From positions 310,001 to 374,000 of the forward strand of contig NZ_JAIFZM010000002.1 of assembly GCF_022095695.1 (NCBI RefSeq): a stretch of DNA of 64,000 nucleotides. Reading direction: 5' to 3'. Within the stretch, counting starts at the first letter, position 1, and every line of letters starts with the position of its first letter. The position numbers and the translations under genes were made by a program. A model generated the notes under the pieces. The model was not told where the DNA came from. It made no database searches and worked only from the letters and a program-made list of their open reading frames with translations. The DNA comes from Oceanobacillus jordanicus. GTDB lineage: Bacteria > Bacillota > Bacilli > Bacillales > Amphibacillaceae. Shown piece after piece: positions 36,181-45,641 of the stretch.

Positions 36181-37200
36181 TTGAAAGCAGTATTAATGCC
36201 CGAAGCACGTAAAATCGAGATAACAAATGTAGATAAACCACAAATTGAAAAGGAAAGTCAAGTTCTATTAAAGATTAAAAGGGTAGGGATATGCGGATCA
36301 GACATGCATATCTACCATGGCACAAATCCAATGGCCACGTATCCTAGAATAGTAGGTCATGAAGTAACTGGAGAAATCGTGGAAGTAGGCTCCCAAGTAT
36401 CCTCTGTAGCAGTTGGTGATCGTGTTGTTGTAGAACCGATCCGTTATTGCGGGAAATGCTTCGCATGCAGGAATGGACGACCCAATGTATGTAAAGAGCT
36501 GTCTGCCTTTGGGGTGCATGAAGACGGTGGTATGAGAGAATTCGCCGTACTTCCTGAGAATCAAGTTCATAAAATTGACCCAACAATCGATTGGGACGAG
36601 GCCGTAATGGCAGAGCCTTATACGATTGGTGCACAGGCCACCTGGAGAGGGAATGTCCAAGAGGGCCACACAGTTTTTATTCAAGGAGCAGGGCCAATTG
36701 GAATTACGGTGTTAAAAATGGCCAAGCTACGTGGCGCTACGGTTATTATTTCTGATATCACACAGGAAAGATTAGATTTTGCAAAGGAAAATGGCGCAGA
36801 TTATACGATCAACCCTATTGAAATTAATGTAGCCACAAAAATCGAGGAAATTACGGCAGGTGAAGGAGCAAACGTTGTAATTGATGCAGTTGGTACACCA
36901 CAAACATTTGAATTAAGTGTCGAAGTTGCATCCCCTTCTGGCTATGTTGTAACACTTGGATTTGATACAAGGCCATCCTCTATTCCGGCAATGCCTATTA
37001 CAAAAAAAGAGCTCACAATTGTGGGATCAAGATTGCAGACAGGCCAGTTTCCTTATGTAATAGATTTAATGAATGATAGAAAGTTAACGCATAATGGCTT
37101 GATTACGCATAAATTTCAACTTCACGAAGTAGAAGAAGCGTTCAAATTCATAGAAGAAAATCCACAATTAGTAAGAAAAGCAGTCATAGCTTTTGACTAA
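36181..37200 (+). CDS. Zinc-dependent dehydrogenase (sugar-acid/polyol type)
   Basis: The 339-residue medium-chain dehydrogenase has catalytic-zinc residues in [12 protein letters not shown] and [12 protein letters not shown], the structural-zinc cysteines in [17 protein letters not shown], and the NAD fold [18 protein letters not shown]. It resembles L-threonine/sorbitol dehydrogenases and the L-galactonate/L-gulonate 5-dehydrogenases found in hexuronate operons. Neighbouring uxuA and SDR genes suggest oxidation of an aldonate such as L-gulonate to fructuronate, which is inference. It starts with TTG 36181 (GAGGTGG upstream). Confidence 0.88.
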   Translation: MKAVLMPEARKIEITNVDKPQIEKESQVLLKIKRVGICGSDMHIYHGTNPMATYPRIVGHEVTGEIVEVGSQVSSVAVGDRVVVEPIRYCGKCFACRNGRPNVCKELSAFGVHEDGGMREFAVLPENQVHKIDPTIDWDEAVMAEPYTIGAQATWRGNVQEGHTVFIQGAGPIGITVLKMAKLRGATVIISDITQERLDFAKENGADYTINPIEINVATKIEEITAGEGANVVIDAVGTPQTFELSVEVASPSGYVVTLGFDTRPSSIPAMPITKKELTIVGSRLQTGQFPYVIDLMNDRKLTHNGLITHKFQLHEVEEAFKFIEENPQLVRKAVIAFD

Positions 37201-37215
37201 GCAAGGAGGATGAGC

Positions 37216-37845
37216 ATGGCACTGACAGAAATGATCGCAAAACTACAAGCATCAAAATTAGTGGCCGTAATCAGGGGAAATAGTGCTGAAGAAGCACAGT
37301 CTATTGCTGAAGCAGCTATAAAAGGTGGCATTACTCATATTGAATTAACGTACACAACCCCTTTTGTCGGCAAAGCTTTTGAAGCCCTTCATTCTACAGA
37401 TGCTACCATTGGAGCTGGTACGGTATTAGATGTGCAAACAGCCCGTGACGCCATTTTGCATGGAGCGCAATTCGTAGTAAGTCCTCATTTTGATTCAGAA
37501 ATAGCAAAGTTGTGTAATCGGTACAATGTTCTTTATATGCCTGGTTGTATGACGGTAAAAGAAATTGTTTCAGCACTAGAATATGGCTGCACCATTGTGA
37601 AGCTATTTCCTGCTAATGGGTTTGACCCAAGCTTTATTAAATCGATTAAAGGGCCTATTCCACAGGTGGACGTTATGCCAACAGGTGGAATCAATTTAGA
37701 AAATATGAAGGATTGGATACAAGCAGGGGCTGTTGCTGTCGGGATTGGCAGTGATCTTACAAAAGCTTATCGAAATAACGGGGCAGAAGGCGTTACTGCA
37801 TTAGCTCAAAACTATACAAACACACTAAGGAGGGTGAAAGAATGA
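37216..37845 (+). CDS. eda: KDPG/KHG aldolase
   Basis: The 209-residue class I aldolase has the family motifs LVAVIRGNSAEEA, GITHIELTYTTP, GAGTVLD, the Schiff-base lysine region GCTIVKLFPA and VMPTGGINLEN. It cleaves 2-keto-3-deoxy-6-phosphogluconate to pyruvate and glyceraldehyde 3-phosphate. ATG 37216 is preferred since AAGGAGG lies 6 bases upstream. It ends overlapping the uxuA start (ATGA). Confidence 0.94.
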   Translation: MALTEMIAKLQASKLVAVIRGNSAEEAQSIAEAAIKGGITHIELTYTTPFVGKAFEALHSTDATIGAGTVLDVQTARDAILHGAQFVVSPHFDSEIAKLCNRYNVLYMPGCMTVKEIVSALEYGCTIVKLFPANGFDPSFIKSIKGPIPQVDVMPTGGINLENMKDWIQAGAVAVGIGSDLTKAYRNNGAEGVTALAQNYTNTLRRVKE

Positions 37846-38942
37846 ATATTACCTTTCGCTGGTTTGGAAGGGACAATGATACGGTCTCTTTAGAGGATAT
37901 TAGACAAATCCCAGGTGTAAAGGGAATTGTGTGGGCACTCCATAAAGTGCCAGCTGGAGACGTATGGACCGAGGAAGCAATTGAAGAAGAAGTGAAATAT
38001 ATTCAATCCCATGGCTTTCATGCAGAAGTAGTAGAAAGTGTGAACATCCACGAATCGATAAAAATAGGGAATGCAGACAGAGATCGCTATATAGCTAACT
38101 ATAAAGAAACAATTAAAAATTTAGCCAAGCATGGAGTAAAGGTTATTTGCTATAATTTCATGCCTGTATTTGATTGGGTTAGAACAAATATGAAAGAGCC
38201 ATTACCTGATGGATCAACCGCTTTATTTTTTGAAAAAAAGATAGTGGAAAATATAAACCTACAAACAATGGCTAATGATGTGATTAATTCAAGTGATTTA
38301 ACCTTACCAGGATGGGAACCAGAAAGGCTAGCTAAAATAGAGGAACTTTTGGAAGAGTATGAGTCTGTCACAGAGGATGATCTATGGGATAATCTCGCAT
38401 ACTTTTTAGATGAAGTATTACCAGTAGCGGAAAGCCATGGAGTAAAACTGGCGATTCACCCGGATGATCCACCATGGTCTGTGTTTAACCTACCACGAAT
38501 CATGAAAAATGATGCGGATATAAAACGTTTATATTCTCTATCTGATTCACCATCGAACACGCTAACATTTTGTTCAGGTGCTCTAGGAGCAAATCGGGAA
38601 AATGATACGGTAGAAATTATAAAGAATGTTGCAGAGAAAGCGCCATTTCTACATGTGCGTAACGTGAAAATTTTTGAAAATGGAAACTTTATTGAGACAT
38701 CTCACTTAAGCGCAGATGGCAATATTGATATTAAAAATATTATGAAGCAGCTAAGTGACATCAACTATGATGGCTATATTCGGCCAGACCATGGTAGACA
38801 TATTTGGAATGAAGTTTCCAGACCAGGGTACGGGCTATATGATAGAGCATTAGGAATCATGTATTTGAATGGGCTATGGGATGCATTCCAATCAGTCAAG
38901 AAGGAGGAGGCCAACTATGTTTCCAGTACACGAGAATCTTGA
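37842..38942 (+). CDS. uxuA: D-mannonate dehydratase
   Basis: The 366-residue protein is UxuA, which converts D-mannonate to 2-keto-3-deoxygluconate. It shows the family's N-terminal FRWFGRDNDTVSLEDIRQIPGVKGIVWALHKVPAG, the CYNFMPVFDWVRT block, HPDDPPW metal-site region, FCSGALGANREND, HVRNVK and RPDHGRHIWNE. The start overlaps the aldolase stop, and its last 26 bases overlap the SDR gene, so these genes are translationally coupled. Confidence 0.97.
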   Translation: MNITFRWFGRDNDTVSLEDIRQIPGVKGIVWALHKVPAGDVWTEEAIEEEVKYIQSHGFHAEVVESVNIHESIKIGNADRDRYIANYKETIKNLAKHGVKVICYNFMPVFDWVRTNMKEPLPDGSTALFFEKKIVENINLQTMANDVINSSDLTLPGWEPERLAKIEELLEEYESVTEDDLWDNLAYFLDEVLPVAESHGVKLAIHPDDPPWSVFNLPRIMKNDADIKRLYSLSDSPSNTLTFCSGALGANRENDTVEIIKNVAEKAPFLHVRNVKIFENGNFIETSHLSADGNIDIKNIMKQLSDINYDGYIRPDHGRHIWNEVSRPGYGLYDRALGIMYLNGLWDAFQSVKKEEANYVSSTRES

Positions 38943-39750
38943 AGGTAAGGTAGCAGTCATTACAGGTGGAAGTGGTGTCCTCTGTTCTGCAATGGCAAAG
39001 GAATTAGGTAGACAAAAGGTTAAAGTAGCCATTTTAAACAGAACGTTAGAAAATGGCCAAAAGGTAGCAGACGAAATCAACAAAGCTAATGGAGAAGCAA
39101 TCGCAATTGGTGCTAACGTATTGGAAGAGGATGCATTATTAGAGGCGAAGCAAGAAGTTCTGAGTAAATTCTGCAAGATTGATATCTTAATCAACGGAGC
39201 TGGGGGCAACCATGAGGACGCGATTACCTCAGAAGAGAAGCATAGCCAAGATGCAAAAAAATCTTTCTTTGACTTAAAAGATGAAGGGTTTACTAGCGTA
39301 TTTGACCGTAATTTTAAAGGAAGCTTTTTAGCTGCGAAAGTATTTGGGGAAGCATTGCTTGAGCAACAAGGCTCTAGCATAATTAATATCTCTTCCATGA
39401 GCGCATATGCACCGATGACAAAAGTGCCTGCATACTCTGCAGCAAAAGCCGCCATTAATAACTTTACGATGTGGCTATCCGTTCATTTTGCCAACACAGG
39501 GTTAAGAGTAAATGCAATAGCTCCAGGGTTCTTCCTTACTACGCAAAACCGAGATCTTTTACTGGATAAAGAGGGCAACCATACAGCAAGAGCTGAGAAA
39601 ATCATTACCGGCACACCAATGGAAAAATTCGGTGATCCTAATGACCTGATTGGTACACTTTTATGGTTAGTAGATCCTGAATACTCTGGCTTTGTAACAG
39701 GTGTAACGATTCCTGTAGACGGCGGATTTATGGCCTATTCCGGAGTATAA
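38917..39750 (+). CDS. SDR oxidoreductase, probable D-mannonate/fructuronate reductase
   Basis: The 277-residue SDR has the cofactor motif TGGSGVLCSAMAKELG, INGAGGNHED, catalytic Ser in INISSMSAYAP and YSAAK, and APGFF, closing with VDGGFMAYSGV. SDRs of this size replace UxuB as the fructuronate (D-mannonate) oxidoreductase in many Gram-positive uronate operons; its position directly after uxuA supports this. I start at ATG 38917 (AAGGAGGAGG upstream), not the longer frame from 38869. Confidence 0.9.
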   Translation: MFPVHENLEGKVAVITGGSGVLCSAMAKELGRQKVKVAILNRTLENGQKVADEINKANGEAIAIGANVLEEDALLEAKQEVLSKFCKIDILINGAGGNHEDAITSEEKHSQDAKKSFFDLKDEGFTSVFDRNFKGSFLAAKVFGEALLEQQGSSIINISSMSAYAPMTKVPAYSAAKAAINNFTMWLSVHFANTGLRVNAIAPGFFLTTQNRDLLLDKEGNHTARAEKIITGTPMEKFGDPNDLIGTLLWLVDPEYSGFVTGVTIPVDGGFMAYSGV

Positions 39751-39853
39751 TAGGATCATGGTTCAACAATAGGGGATCAAATAATAATAAAGGTCGCTGA
39801 CTGGGCAGGTCAGGAGATCCATAGATTTAAAGGTTTATTTTGAAGTTGAATGG

Positions 39854-39903
39854 CTGGTTTGAGATCGGTGTGTTACTGAACTCAAACCAGTTTATTTTAG
39901 TTT
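39854..39903 (+). terminator. Terminator of the sugar-acid operon
   Basis: A perfect 10-bp stem CTGGTTTGAG (39854-39863) / CTCAAACCAG (39881-39890) is followed by TTTATTTTAGTTT. It sits between the SDR gene and the convergent SolA-like gene. Confidence 0.8.
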
Positions 39904-39916
39904 GGAATTGGAAATG

Positions 39917-41071
39917 TTATTTGGTTGGTTTAGAGAAAAGGGATTTCTTAAACCTCCCAATCGAAAACTGCGAAATATCGACATCATTCTTACCGGAGAT
40001 GATCAAATTACTTAATGCCTGTCCAACTGCACTGCTAAATTTAAACCCATGTCCTGAAAATCCTGCTGCAATCGCAACATTTGCGTGCTTAGGGTGGAGG
40101 TCAATAATGAATTTATCATCGGGTGTGTGTGTATACATACAGGTTTTACCATACTTCAATTGCCAAATATCAGGAATGTATTGATTCATAAATTGTGCCA
40201 AATTTCCTTCATCTTCTGCTAGTTCACCAAACCCTATCGGAGACTCATCAGGGTGGATGGGATTTCCGCCATCATGACGCCCTACTTTTAAACCGGACCC
40301 ATCTATACTCGGGAATCCATAATAAATTCCTTTGGGTGTATCAAATGCAAAGGCTGGAAAACGGCTATGATTATAGGTAGCCTCATTAGCGTCAAACCAA
40401 GCAAATGTTTTCCTTACAGGTGTAAGTGGAAGCTCCAAACCCAACATAGAAATGAGTTCACCTGACCATGCTCCTGCCGAAACCACGAGCGCATCCGAGT
40501 GAAGGGTCTGTTCGTCTGTCTTAATTGTTACTTTATCCTCTTGAATATAAATGTCTCTTACTCTACTATTTGTGAGGATTGTAGCACCATTTTGCTCAGC
40601 AAGTGCTTGGTATGCTTTAATAATTTCCTCACTCTTTAGCACGCCAGATGTCGGTTCAAAGCAACCAATAAAGTCGTTCGGTAACGAAATGTTAGCCCAA
40701 CGATTCTGCACTTTATTAGCATCCATTACATCAAGGGGCAAATCGTACTTTTTAGCACTAGAGATAATATTTTGGATGAAATTGGAGTCTGCATTTCCAA
40801 CATTAAGTACACCAGTTTGAGTGAATAACTGCTTTCCAGAAGCCTTTTCTAAGTCATACCATAACTCGCGTGCTTTAAGGATAAAGGGAACATATTCTTT
40901 TCCCTCACCATAAGCATAGCGAATAATTCTTGTGTCCCCGTGATGACTCCCTTTATTATGTGGTGGGTTAAAAGAATCTAATAATAACGTTTTTTTCCCA
41001 CTCTTGGATAAATAATAACCCGCTGCCATGCCCATTGAACCTGCACCAATTACGATTACGTCATAGTTCAT
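39917..41071 (-). CDS. FAD-dependent oxidase, SolA/sarcosine oxidase-like
   Basis: The 384-residue flavoprotein begins with YDVIVIGAGSMGMAAGYYLSKSGKKTLLLD (FAD dinucleotide fold) and GSHHGDTRIIRYAYGEG, which is characteristic of monomeric sarcosine oxidase and N-methyl-L-tryptophan oxidase. The covalent-flavin cysteine region is KTCMYTHTPDDKFIID and it ends with AAGFSGHGFKFSS. It oxidatively demethylates secondary amino acids and yields hydrogen peroxide. It is monocistronic. Confidence 0.88.
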   Translation of the reverse strand: MNYDVIVIGAGSMGMAAGYYLSKSGKKTLLLDSFNPPHNKGSHHGDTRIIRYAYGEGKEYVPFILKARELWYDLEKASGKQLFTQTGVLNVGNADSNFIQNIISSAKKYDLPLDVMDANKVQNRWANISLPNDFIGCFEPTSGVLKSEEIIKAYQALAEQNGATILTNSRVRDIYIQEDKVTIKTDEQTLHSDALVVSAGAWSGELISMLGLELPLTPVRKTFAWFDANEATYNHSRFPAFAFDTPKGIYYGFPSIDGSGLKVGRHDGGNPIHPDESPIGFGELAEDEGNLAQFMNQYIPDIWQLKYGKTCMYTHTPDDKFIIDLHPKHANVAIAAGFSGHGFKFSSAVGQALSNLIISGKNDVDISQFSIGRFKKSLFSKPTK

Positions 41072-41174
41072 TCCATCTAACCTCCAATAATAAATATCTA
41101 ACGTATAATGAACACAATTAATTTTTATCTAGAGCCATTTAGCTATTGGCTACTAAAAAATTCATATCTCTAAA

Positions 41175-41218
41175 CAAAAGAACCACATAAATCCATAGCG
41201 GGTTTTATGTGGTTTTAT
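41175..41218 (-). terminator. Terminator (bidirectional) of the methyltransferase gene
   Basis: A 14-base arm AACCACATAAATCC (41181-41194) pairs, with one mismatch, with GGTTTTATGTGGTT (41201-41214). The minus strand continues CTTTTGTTT, and the plus strand TTATT. Confidence 0.7.
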
Positions 41219-41231
41219 TATGGATGTTCCT

Positions 41232-41966
41232 CTATTTCTTATTCGCTGAAATGATTAAAAACATTGGTCTCCGATTTTCATCTGCCATCAGAGGATCCTT
41301 TTTTGCCATTTCCTCAGTAGGATATGATTCCTTCACTTCCTTTACAAGAAAACCAGAATCAATTAGGTCGTTAATATAGGTGGAAATGGTGCGATGATAT
41401 TTTGTCACATGTTCATTTAAAAAGGACGTGTCACGCACGCCTTCCATTTGATAGGAATCAACCGGCCAGTGTAGGCGATTCCCTTGGTCATCATAATACC
41501 AGTCTTGTTCTTTTCGAGAGGTGAAAATGGGATGTTCCACAGAAAAAACAAAGCTTCCCCCAGGCTTTAGCGAATCATAAACCTTTTCACAAATTGTTTT
41601 AAATGACTTAATATAGTGAAACGCAAGGGAACTGATCACCACGTCAAATGGAGAGTGTGAAAAATCGATGTCTTCGATAGGCTTTTTGATATATGAAATG
41701 GATGGATCTTTTGTCATTTCACGAGCTCGTTGAATCATTTTTTCAGAAATATCTACACCTGTGACAGAACGTGCCTGCTGCTCCCGTGCATATCGACAAT
41801 GCCAGCCGAAACCACAGCCTAAATCAAGAACTGTTTTATCTTTAAGGTCCGGTAATAGTTCTTTTAAAATATGCCACTCTCCAGCACCTTCAAGCCCATG
41901 AACGGAGCGGGGCATTTGTTCGTATGCAGAAAAGAAATTCGGTTCATCATATTTATTTTGTTTCAT
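41232..41966 (-). CDS. Class I SAM-dependent methyltransferase
   Basis: The 244-residue protein has the methyltransferase motif I VLDLGCGFGWHCRYA, motif II GVDISEKMIQRARE, DVVISSLAFHYI and LKPGGSFVFSVEHP, like the UbiE/Methyltransf_11 group. The substrate is unknown. I start at ATG 41966 (GGAGATGG upstream); a longer frame to 41999 would overlap the TauE/SafE gene, with which it likely forms a two-gene operon. Confidence 0.88.
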   Translation of the reverse strand: MKQNKYDEPNFFSAYEQMPRSVHGLEGAGEWHILKELLPDLKDKTVLDLGCGFGWHCRYAREQQARSVTGVDISEKMIQRAREMTKDPSISYIKKPIEDIDFSHSPFDVVISSLAFHYIKSFKTICEKVYDSLKPGGSFVFSVEHPIFTSRKEQDWYYDDQGNRLHWPVDSYQMEGVRDTSFLNEHVTKYHRTISTYINDLIDSGFLVKEVKESYPTEEMAKKDPLMADENRRPMFLIISANKK

Positions 41967-41995
41967 CGTGAATCCATCTCCTATTTTTAATATGT

Positions 41996-42745
41996 TCAAG
42001 CAGGATTAATCAGCAGCACAGCCCCAAGCAGAACGATAAGAATAAAAACGTAACGCTCGAATTTATGACTAGGGATACGCCGATGTAAATACGTACCTAA
42101 AAATGTTGCGGCAATGATAAAAGGCAAGGATAGTCCGAAGAGCGTAAATACATCCTTTGTCCATAGCCCTCCAAGTGCTTGGCCTAGAACCACCATTATC
42201 CCAGAAATAAGAAAGTGAGCTTGCAGTGTTTCTCGAAAGCGATCTGGACTCCAGCGACGCATCGTGCCGTAAATAACAACTGGTACACCATTGAAGTTAT
42301 AAGCACTCCCAAGTGTTCCGGCAGCAAAACCAAACGGTAACGCCCAAGCTGGACTATCCAACAAAGGACGTTGTGCCGTCTTCGTAATCATTGGTTTAGC
42401 CAGTGAATAGACTCCATATGCAACAAGAAATATGCCAAGTGCAACCGTGATCACCAAGGCTGGAGCATAAAGGACTAAAACAAGTCCAGCTGGAATGCCG
42501 AGCAAGGTAGTAATGGCTAACCGAATAAGTGCCGGCCGATCAATGTGACGCCAGCCTGTTGACACAGCGATCAAAGCCACTGTTAGCCCGGCCAATCCTA
42601 TCAGCGATATGGAAGTATGTAAATCTAGTGGTAGCAGTGCAAGTAGAGGCATTCCTACTACAGCTTCTCCAAAACCAAACGTAGCTCTCATCAAAGAGCC
42701 GATGAAAACAACGGCAATGACTAATAGAATGAGTGTGGTAGACAT
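41996..42745 (-). CDS. TauE/SafE family sulfite exporter-like permease
   Basis: The 249-residue membrane protein has about eight hydrophobic segments and the TauE/SafE pattern GSLMRATFGFGEAVVGMPLLALLPLD and a second-half FAAGTLGSAYNFNGVPVVIYG. Family members move sulfite, sulfonates or other organosulfur anions. The ATG 42745 start has GGAG 9 bases upstream. The downstream methyltransferase gene follows at 30 bases. Confidence 0.9.
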   Translation of the reverse strand: MSTTLILLVIAVVFIGSLMRATFGFGEAVVGMPLLALLPLDLHTSISLIGLAGLTVALIAVSTGWRHIDRPALIRLAITTLLGIPAGLVLVLYAPALVITVALGIFLVAYGVYSLAKPMITKTAQRPLLDSPAWALPFGFAAGTLGSAYNFNGVPVVIYGTMRRWSPDRFRETLQAHFLISGIMVVLGQALGGLWTKDVFTLFGLSLPFIIAATFLGTYLHRRIPSHKFERYVFILIVLLGAVLLINPA

Positions 42746-42999
42746 ATAAAACAACTCCAGTAGCTCAAGTTACAGCTTAAAATATAACATTCATTATTTA
42801 CCTTTATTTTATCATAGTGGTGAAACAATATGGCTTAGTTGGGGCTAATTGAGTGGGGATTTTAAAGAATCTATTTTTAAAAAGCCTAGCATTTGGCTAA
42901 AGCCTTCCTACCTTCTAGATAAATTCCATGAACTGGAATAATTGTATAAAATGATTTAAAATCTAATAAGAACTAGATTACATAGAAAGGTAGATTTTA

Positions 43000-43674
43000 A
43001 TGAATTTTAATCGTCACTTTTTAATTGGAATGCTAACAGTCGGATTGCTCCTTTTAGCTGCATGTGAGAATTCTTCTGCTGAGTCTAGCGCTACAACAGA
43101 CAACGAGTCAGAGAATAGGAATGAAACCCAAACGGTAAATGAAAATGGAGAGGCTGTAGAGGAGGAAGCAGAGAAAGATGCTGGTTCAAATGCAGACGAC
43201 CCGACTCAAGGCAACACGGAGGAAAGTACAACGGAAGAAGCGGAAACTACCGAAAAAGTAGAAACAGCTAATGATGATACCGCAGAAGAAGATTCCTCGA
43301 CTAAGAGTACAGTAAGCAAGAAAGAAGAGTACCTTCAGAAATTAAATGATGCAAAAAAAGAAACACGTGAGGAGCGGGAAGAGTCAGCTGATGGCATAAC
43401 GATCGAGTTAAAAGGTGTGGAAGGGAATTTATTCGACCTGTGGGACGGATTGTTAAACGAAATTTATGGAGTCCTGGAGGATCAACTTTCTACAGAAGAA
43501 ATGGAGCAACTGAGAGTAGAACAACGTGAATGGATTAAGCACCGCGATAACAAGGCAAAGGAGGCATCCCTGGAATATGAAGGGGGCACTGCAGAACACC
43601 TAGTTTATAGAACAGTCCTTAACGACCTTACGATAGAACGATGCACGGAACTGGTTGAGGAGTATATGAAGTAA
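43000..43674 (+). CDS. Lipoprotein with LprI-like (DUF1311) C-terminal domain
   Basis: The 224-residue protein has a lipoprotein signal ending in LLLLAAC (Cys22), then a long low-complexity Glu/Thr/Ala linker (about 25-108) and a C-terminal helical domain (LFDLWDGLLNEIYGVLEDQLSTEEMEQLRVEQREWIKHRD) of the lysozyme-inhibitor LprI/DUF1311 type. It would be anchored outside the membrane with the domain held away on the linker. Whether it inhibits lysozyme is unknown. A terminator follows at 43681. Confidence 0.82.
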   Translation: MNFNRHFLIGMLTVGLLLLAACENSSAESSATTDNESENRNETQTVNENGEAVEEEAEKDAGSNADDPTQGNTEESTTEEAETTEKVETANDDTAEEDSSTKSTVSKKEEYLQKLNDAKKETREEREESADGITIELKGVEGNLFDLWDGLLNEIYGVLEDQLSTEEMEQLRVEQREWIKHRDNKAKEASLEYEGGTAEHLVYRTVLNDLTIERCTELVEEYMK

Positions 43675-43680
43675 TGAATA

Positions 43681-43710
43681 GAGCACACTCGGTTGAGCGT
43701 GCTCTTATTG
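43681..43710 (+). terminator. Terminator after LprI-like gene
   Basis: GAGCACACTC and GAGCGTGCTC form a 10-bp stem (one G-U) over a GGTT tetraloop, followed by TTATTG. Confidence 0.8.
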
Positions 43711-43715
43711 TGGCT

Positions 43716-43860
43716 GATGTTAGCTCGTTCACGGGCGATAATTTCTTATTCTCGGAGGATGTTCACTCATTCTTGGCCGATGATCTCCCGCTCACAGCTG
43801 ATGTTCCCAGGCTGAAGGGAGATGTTCCAAGCACACGGCCGATGCTCTGCTCGACTTCCA
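43716..43860. repeat. Degenerate 21-bp tandem repeat (about 7 units)
   Basis: Units beginning GATGTT recur at 43716, 43737, 43758, 43779, 43800, 43821 and 43841, that is every 21 bases (the sixth 20). The loose consensus is GATGTTCnCTCgTTCaCGG followed by a C-rich end. The stretch is clearly richer in G+C than its surroundings. Because 21 is a multiple of 3 it stays open as heptapeptide repeats (DVSSFTG, DVHSFLA...), but I treat that reading as a by-product. It lies between a terminator and the convergent MFS gene. Confidence 0.75.
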
Positions 43861-43904
43861 GTAGCTACCACGCGCGTTCTAGCCGCCCCCCACCCAACGA
43901 CCAA

Positions 43905-45110
43905 TCAAGCAGCCCTAAGATTCTTTTTACGTAGTAGTGTATTTAATTGCTCTGAGCATAAAAGCATACCTACAATATATACGCATATAAAGAACGGGAA
44001 GATTGCAATTGTTGAATGGGATGCAATCAAGCCAAGTAAAGGTGGCAGAAAGGTGTTACCTGTGTACGCTAGGGCCATTTGATAGCCCATAATAGTTTGA
44101 GAATGTTTCTTCCCAAAGCGTGTAGGTGTTTCATGTAACATAGATGGAAAAATTGGTGCTAAACCAAACCCAATCATGATAAACCCTACGAGTGAGAATG
44201 TGGTTGGAAAGGGAAGCACAAGAAGTGCAGCACCAACCAATGCGATGAGTTGTCCAACTCGAATCAGCATACGGCTACTTAATTTAAAGGTGACAAAGCC
44301 AGTTAGAAATCTAGCAACTGTTAATCCACCCCAATAAAGGGAAACCCATTTGGCAGCAGTAGCCGCTGACAGATCCTTGACATCCACAAGAAAACTACTT
44401 CCCCAAAGCCCCACTGTTGTTTCCACCCCGCAATAAAATAGAAAGGACAACAATGCGAGCTTTACACCTTTTATTTGCAAGGGCTTTTCATGCTTCTCTT
44501 GTTCTTGCACTTCCTCTTCAATCGCTTCTGTTGCCTCACTTTGTGCTACATTCCTGTTTTGCGCTACTTTTTTCCACAAAGGGAAGGAGAGTAAAAGGAT
44601 AGTTGCTAAAGCGAACTGGATTCCTGCAATGGTGAGGTAACCATTTCTCCAAGCCTGTTGTCCTGTAATAAATTGGGCCATGATGATGGGTCCCAAGGTA
44701 GCTCCCACACCCCAAAAACTATGTAACCAACTCATATGATGTGCCTTATAGTGTAGTGCCACATAGTTGTTTAGTGCTGTATCTACAGCGCCCGCTCCTA
44801 ATCCAAGTGGAATAGCACATATAGCTAACCATATAATCGACGGCGCAAAATAAAACCCTAGTAAAGCACCAGCTGTCAACAAGACGCTGACAAAGGTAAC
44901 CTTCGCAGTTCCGAATCGTTTGATGACCTTTCCACTTAATAAACTGGAAATAATAGTACCAACAGAAATGATCATAAACAGATATCCTGCTGCGTCAAGT
45001 GGCGCCCCTATGTCCTCTTGTATCACGGGCCATGCAGCCCCTAGTAACGGATCAGGTAAACCTAAGCTAATAAAAGCCAAATAAATAACAAGCAAAAGTA
45101 ATAAAGTCAT
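43905..45110 (-). CDS. MFS transporter
   Basis: The 401-residue permease has about 12 membrane segments and MFS features: FISLGLPDPLLGAAWP at the N-terminus, SGKVIKRFGTAKVTFVSVLLTAG as the A-like loop, and a FGKKHSQTIMGYQMALAYTGNTFLPPLLGLIA second half, resembling the sugar-proton symporter FucP-like group. A charged loop with EATEAIEEEVQEQEKHEK separates the two halves. The substrate is unknown. GGAGAAAGAG precedes the ATG. It is divergent from the dga-type operon. Confidence 0.9.
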   Translation of the reverse strand: MTLLLLLVIYLAFISLGLPDPLLGAAWPVIQEDIGAPLDAAGYLFMIISVGTIISSLLSGKVIKRFGTAKVTFVSVLLTAGALLGFYFAPSIIWLAICAIPLGLGAGAVDTALNNYVALHYKAHHMSWLHSFWGVGATLGPIIMAQFITGQQAWRNGYLTIAGIQFALATILLLSFPLWKKVAQNRNVAQSEATEAIEEEVQEQEKHEKPLQIKGVKLALLSFLFYCGVETTVGLWGSSFLVDVKDLSAATAAKWVSLYWGGLTVARFLTGFVTFKLSSRMLIRVGQLIALVGAALLVLPFPTTFSLVGFIMIGFGLAPIFPSMLHETPTRFGKKHSQTIMGYQMALAYTGNTFLPPLLGLIASHSTIAIFPFFICVYIVGMLLCSEQLNTLLRKKNLRAA

Positions 45111-45607
45111 GTTTACTCTCTTTCTCCTAACGTTAATTTTCGTTGCGTTTTCTAATGACTGATTAAATAAGTTTCCTCCACTTCGCTCTCAGTAGCTATT
45201 AATCTACTAATAATTTCAATCATTTAATGGTCTGAAACTAAATTCTAAAAGTGTTTTGCTAATTTTACGCAGGACAATTCTCTTCTAAGTGGCCTACATC
45301 CAATGCATTATTAAAACGCTTTTATAAATGATGTTGAAAATATACCATATTCAATTTTTTATAACAATGAAATAGAAAAGTTGGCTTTTCCAAGACGGAA
45401 AAATGCGGCTTTGTGAATTTCATATCCCACCACACAACTTATTCTAGAGGAGTGGGAGGATGAGAATTTTCAGTTCATCACGTCCAGATGTTGAGTTACC
45501 GAGTTAAATTTAGGTCTAATCACGGTAGACATTATAATGTTATATTGACCTAAAAGGGCATTAGTGTTATTCTACTTTTGTAAAAGTTAGAAAAGTCAAT
45601 ACAAATT

Positions 45608-45623
45608 AGTAACCGCTTACAAT
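45608..45623 (-). promoter_or_regulatory. cre-like site upstream of dga operon
   Basis: Read on the minus strand, ATTGTAAGCGGTTACT matches the cre consensus WTGNAANCGNWNNCA at all fixed positions but one. It lies 170 bases upstream of the amidohydrolase gene, suggesting CcpA repression of this operon. Another weaker AAAACGCTTTTA element lies near 45313-45327. Confidence 0.5.
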
Positions 45624-45641
45624 AATTGGATTTATCCCGGA

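Noticed and set aside
43674-43934. 86-codon open frame with heptapeptide repeats
   Set aside because: The frame stays open because the DNA repeat is 21 bases long. The start overlaps the preceding stop and lies inside a terminator, so I treat it as a non-coding repeat.
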